From NCBI GenBank assembly GCA_035572335.1, contig DATNAW010000194.1, forward strand, positions 1 to 5,693: a stretch of 5,693 nucleotides of DNA, given 5' to 3'. Shown piece by piece: positions 4,556 through 5,693 of the stretch. The first letter of the stretch is position 1; the number at the start of each line of letters is the position of its first letter. A program made the position numbers and the translations under genes. Below the pieces are notes generated by a model, which had not been told where the DNA came from, made no database searches, and saw only the letters and a list, made by a program, of their open reading frames with translations. This DNA is from 66-474 sp035572335. Lineage in GTDB: Bacteria > Pseudomonadota > Gammaproteobacteria > Xanthomonadales > Rhodanobacteraceae.

Positions 4556-5693
4556 ATGCCAAGCAAACTCGATTCTCTGAACCGATGGGTTGACGACGTC
4601 GCAAAAAGGACGAAACCCGATCATATCCATTGGTGCGACGGCTCCGAAGCCGAATACAAGCAGCTCGTGGACGAGATGCTGAAGACGGGCGACCTCATCG
4701 AACTGAACCAGAAGACCCATCCGCACTGCTACCTGCACCGTTCCGATCCCAAGGACGTCGCGCGCGTCGAAAAACTCACCGTCATCTGCACGAAGAACAA
4801 GGACGACGCCGGTCCCAACAACAACTGGATGGACCCGGCCGAGGCGCACGCGAAGATCGACGCGTTGTTCGAAGGCTGCATGGCGGGTCGGACGATGTAC
4901 GTGATCCCCTATTGCATGGGGCCGCTCGGTTCGCCGCTGTCGCGCTGCGGCGTCGAGATCACCGACTCGCCGTACGTCGTCGCGAACATGCGCATCATGA
5001 CCCGCATGGGCACCGCCGCGCTGGAACGCATCGAGCGCGAAGGTGGCTTCATCAAGGCGCTGCATTCGATCGGTGAACTCGACCCCTCGCGCCGCTGGAT
5101 CATGCATTTCCCGGAAGAACTCACCATCAAGTCATTCGGCTCCGGCTACGGCGGCAACGCGCTGCTGGGCAAGAAGTGCCACGCGCTCCGGATCGGCTCG
5201 TACCAGGCACGCAGCGAAGGCTGGCTGGCTGAGCACATGCTGATCGTCGGTATCGAAAACCCGCAACACGAAATCCGCTACGTCGCCGCAGCGTTCCCCT
5301 CTGCCTGTGGCAAGACCAACCTGGCGATGCTGATTCCTCCGGAAGGCTACCGGCGCGAAGGCTGGAAGGTGTGGACGGTGGGCGACGACATCTGCTGGAT
5401 GCGGCCCGGCAAGGACGGGCGGCTGTACGCGATCAACCCCGAGGCCGGCTACTTCGGCGTCGCGCCCGGCACCTCGAAGAAAACCAACCCCAACGCCCTG
5501 GCGATGCTGCAGCACGACACCATCTTCACCAACGTCGCGGTCACCGACGACAACCAGCCGTGGTGGGAAGGCCTGGACGAGCGCACGCCGGCGAAGGATT
5601 GGCAGGGCCGCGATTACGATCCCAAGAACGGTCCCGCCGCGCATCCGAATTCGCGCTTCACCGTGCGCGCGAATCAATGTCCGAGCTGGTCAC
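4556..5693 (+). CDS. pckG: phosphoenolpyruvate carboxykinase (GTP), 3' truncated by the window
   Basis: The enzyme converts oxaloacetate and GTP to phosphoenolpyruvate, CO2 and GDP, the entry step of gluconeogenesis, in the cytoplasm. The frame from 4556 stays open to the right edge, giving 379 codons of a family usually near 600. Features characteristic of the GTP-type enzyme are present: DVARVE with Arg70 (matching Arg87 of the animal enzyme), CGVEITDSPYVVANMRIMTRMG, the substrate loop YGGN at 198-201, and Lys207 and His227 as Mn2+ ligands. The P-loop is FPSACGKTN at 247-255 with the reactive Cys251; kinase-2 is VGDD with Asp278; PEAGYFGVAPGT and NSRF (365-368) follow. The nucleotide-base pocket lies beyond the edge. 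About four extra residues lie between P-loop and kinase-2 compared with the vertebrate enzyme. The gene looks intact as far as visible. Its own leader and a 384-base gap separate it from tetR. Confidence 0.96.
   Translation, partial: MPSKLDSLNRWVDDVAKRTKPDHIHWCDGSEAEYKQLVDEMLKTGDLIELNQKTHPHCYLHRSDPKDVARVEKLTVICTKNKDDAGPNNNWMDPAEAHAKIDALFEGCMAGRTMYVIPYCMGPLGSPLSRCGVEITDSPYVVANMRIMTRMGTAALERIEREGGFIKALHSIGELDPSRRWIMHFPEELTIKSFGSGYGGNALLGKKCHALRIGSYQARSEGWLAEHMLIVGIENPQHEIRYVAAAFPSACGKTNLAMLIPPEGYRREGWKVWTVGDDICWMRPGKDGRLYAINPEAGYFGVAPGTSKKTNPNALAMLQHDTIFTNVAVTDDNQPWWEGLDERTPAKDWQGRDYDPKNGPAAHPNSRFTVRANQCPSWS

Noticed and set aside
4547..5677. Open frames antisense to pckG (4547-5107 and 5132-5677) and the plus-strand frame at 4630-5076
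   Set aside because: The sense frame from 4556 carries all GTP-PEPCK motifs, so these are shadows.
1..5693. CRISPR array, tRNA, rRNA, insertion sequence or phage genes
   Set aside because: No regularly spaced repeats, tRNA-like cloverleaf, rRNA segment, transposase or phage protein was seen on either strand.

Overview
The window looks like chromosome of a GC-rich gammaproteobacterium, most likely of the Xanthomonadales/Lysobacterales (Rhodanobacteraceae- or Xanthomonadaceae-like). I infer this from the strong G/C preference at third codon positions, the long FadE-type acyl-CoA dehydrogenase, and a GTP-type phosphoenolpyruvate carboxykinase in place of the ATP-type enzyme of enteric bacteria. 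Placement is by protein character only; no search was run.

Layout. Bases 1-84 probably hold the last 27 codons of an unidentified plus-strand gene. It converges on a minus-strand pair: an alpha/beta hydrolase (2595-3512) followed by fadE (121-2598), joined by a 4-base ATGA stop/start overlap. A TetR-family regulator (3566-4171, plus strand) is divergent from the pair. The short divergent region holds two copies of a 20-base palindrome-like site, 16/20 identical and 37 bp apart, lying on the candidate promoters and start codons of both transcripts. A gene-free stretch of 384 bases (4172-4555) is unusually rich in inverted repeats. It leads into pckG, which starts at 4556 and runs off the right edge.

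How the genes fit together. A likely reading is a small lipid-use locus. The TetR protein, perhaps released from DNA by an acyl-CoA or similar ligand, would repress itself and the hydrolase-fadE operon. The hydrolase could free or process an acyl substrate, and FadE carries out the first step of beta-oxidation at the inner membrane. PckG turns oxaloacetate into phosphoenolpyruvate, the gluconeogenic step needed when carbon enters as acetyl-CoA. The operon and operator layout are seen in the sequence; the ligand, the hydrolase substrate and any shared control with pckG are inference.

The two most noteworthy non-coding signals are the double operator, with promoter geometry that predicts leaderless transcripts in both directions, and the hairpin-packed intergenic region before pckG, which includes a 20-bp interrupted stem and a 12-base direct repeat.
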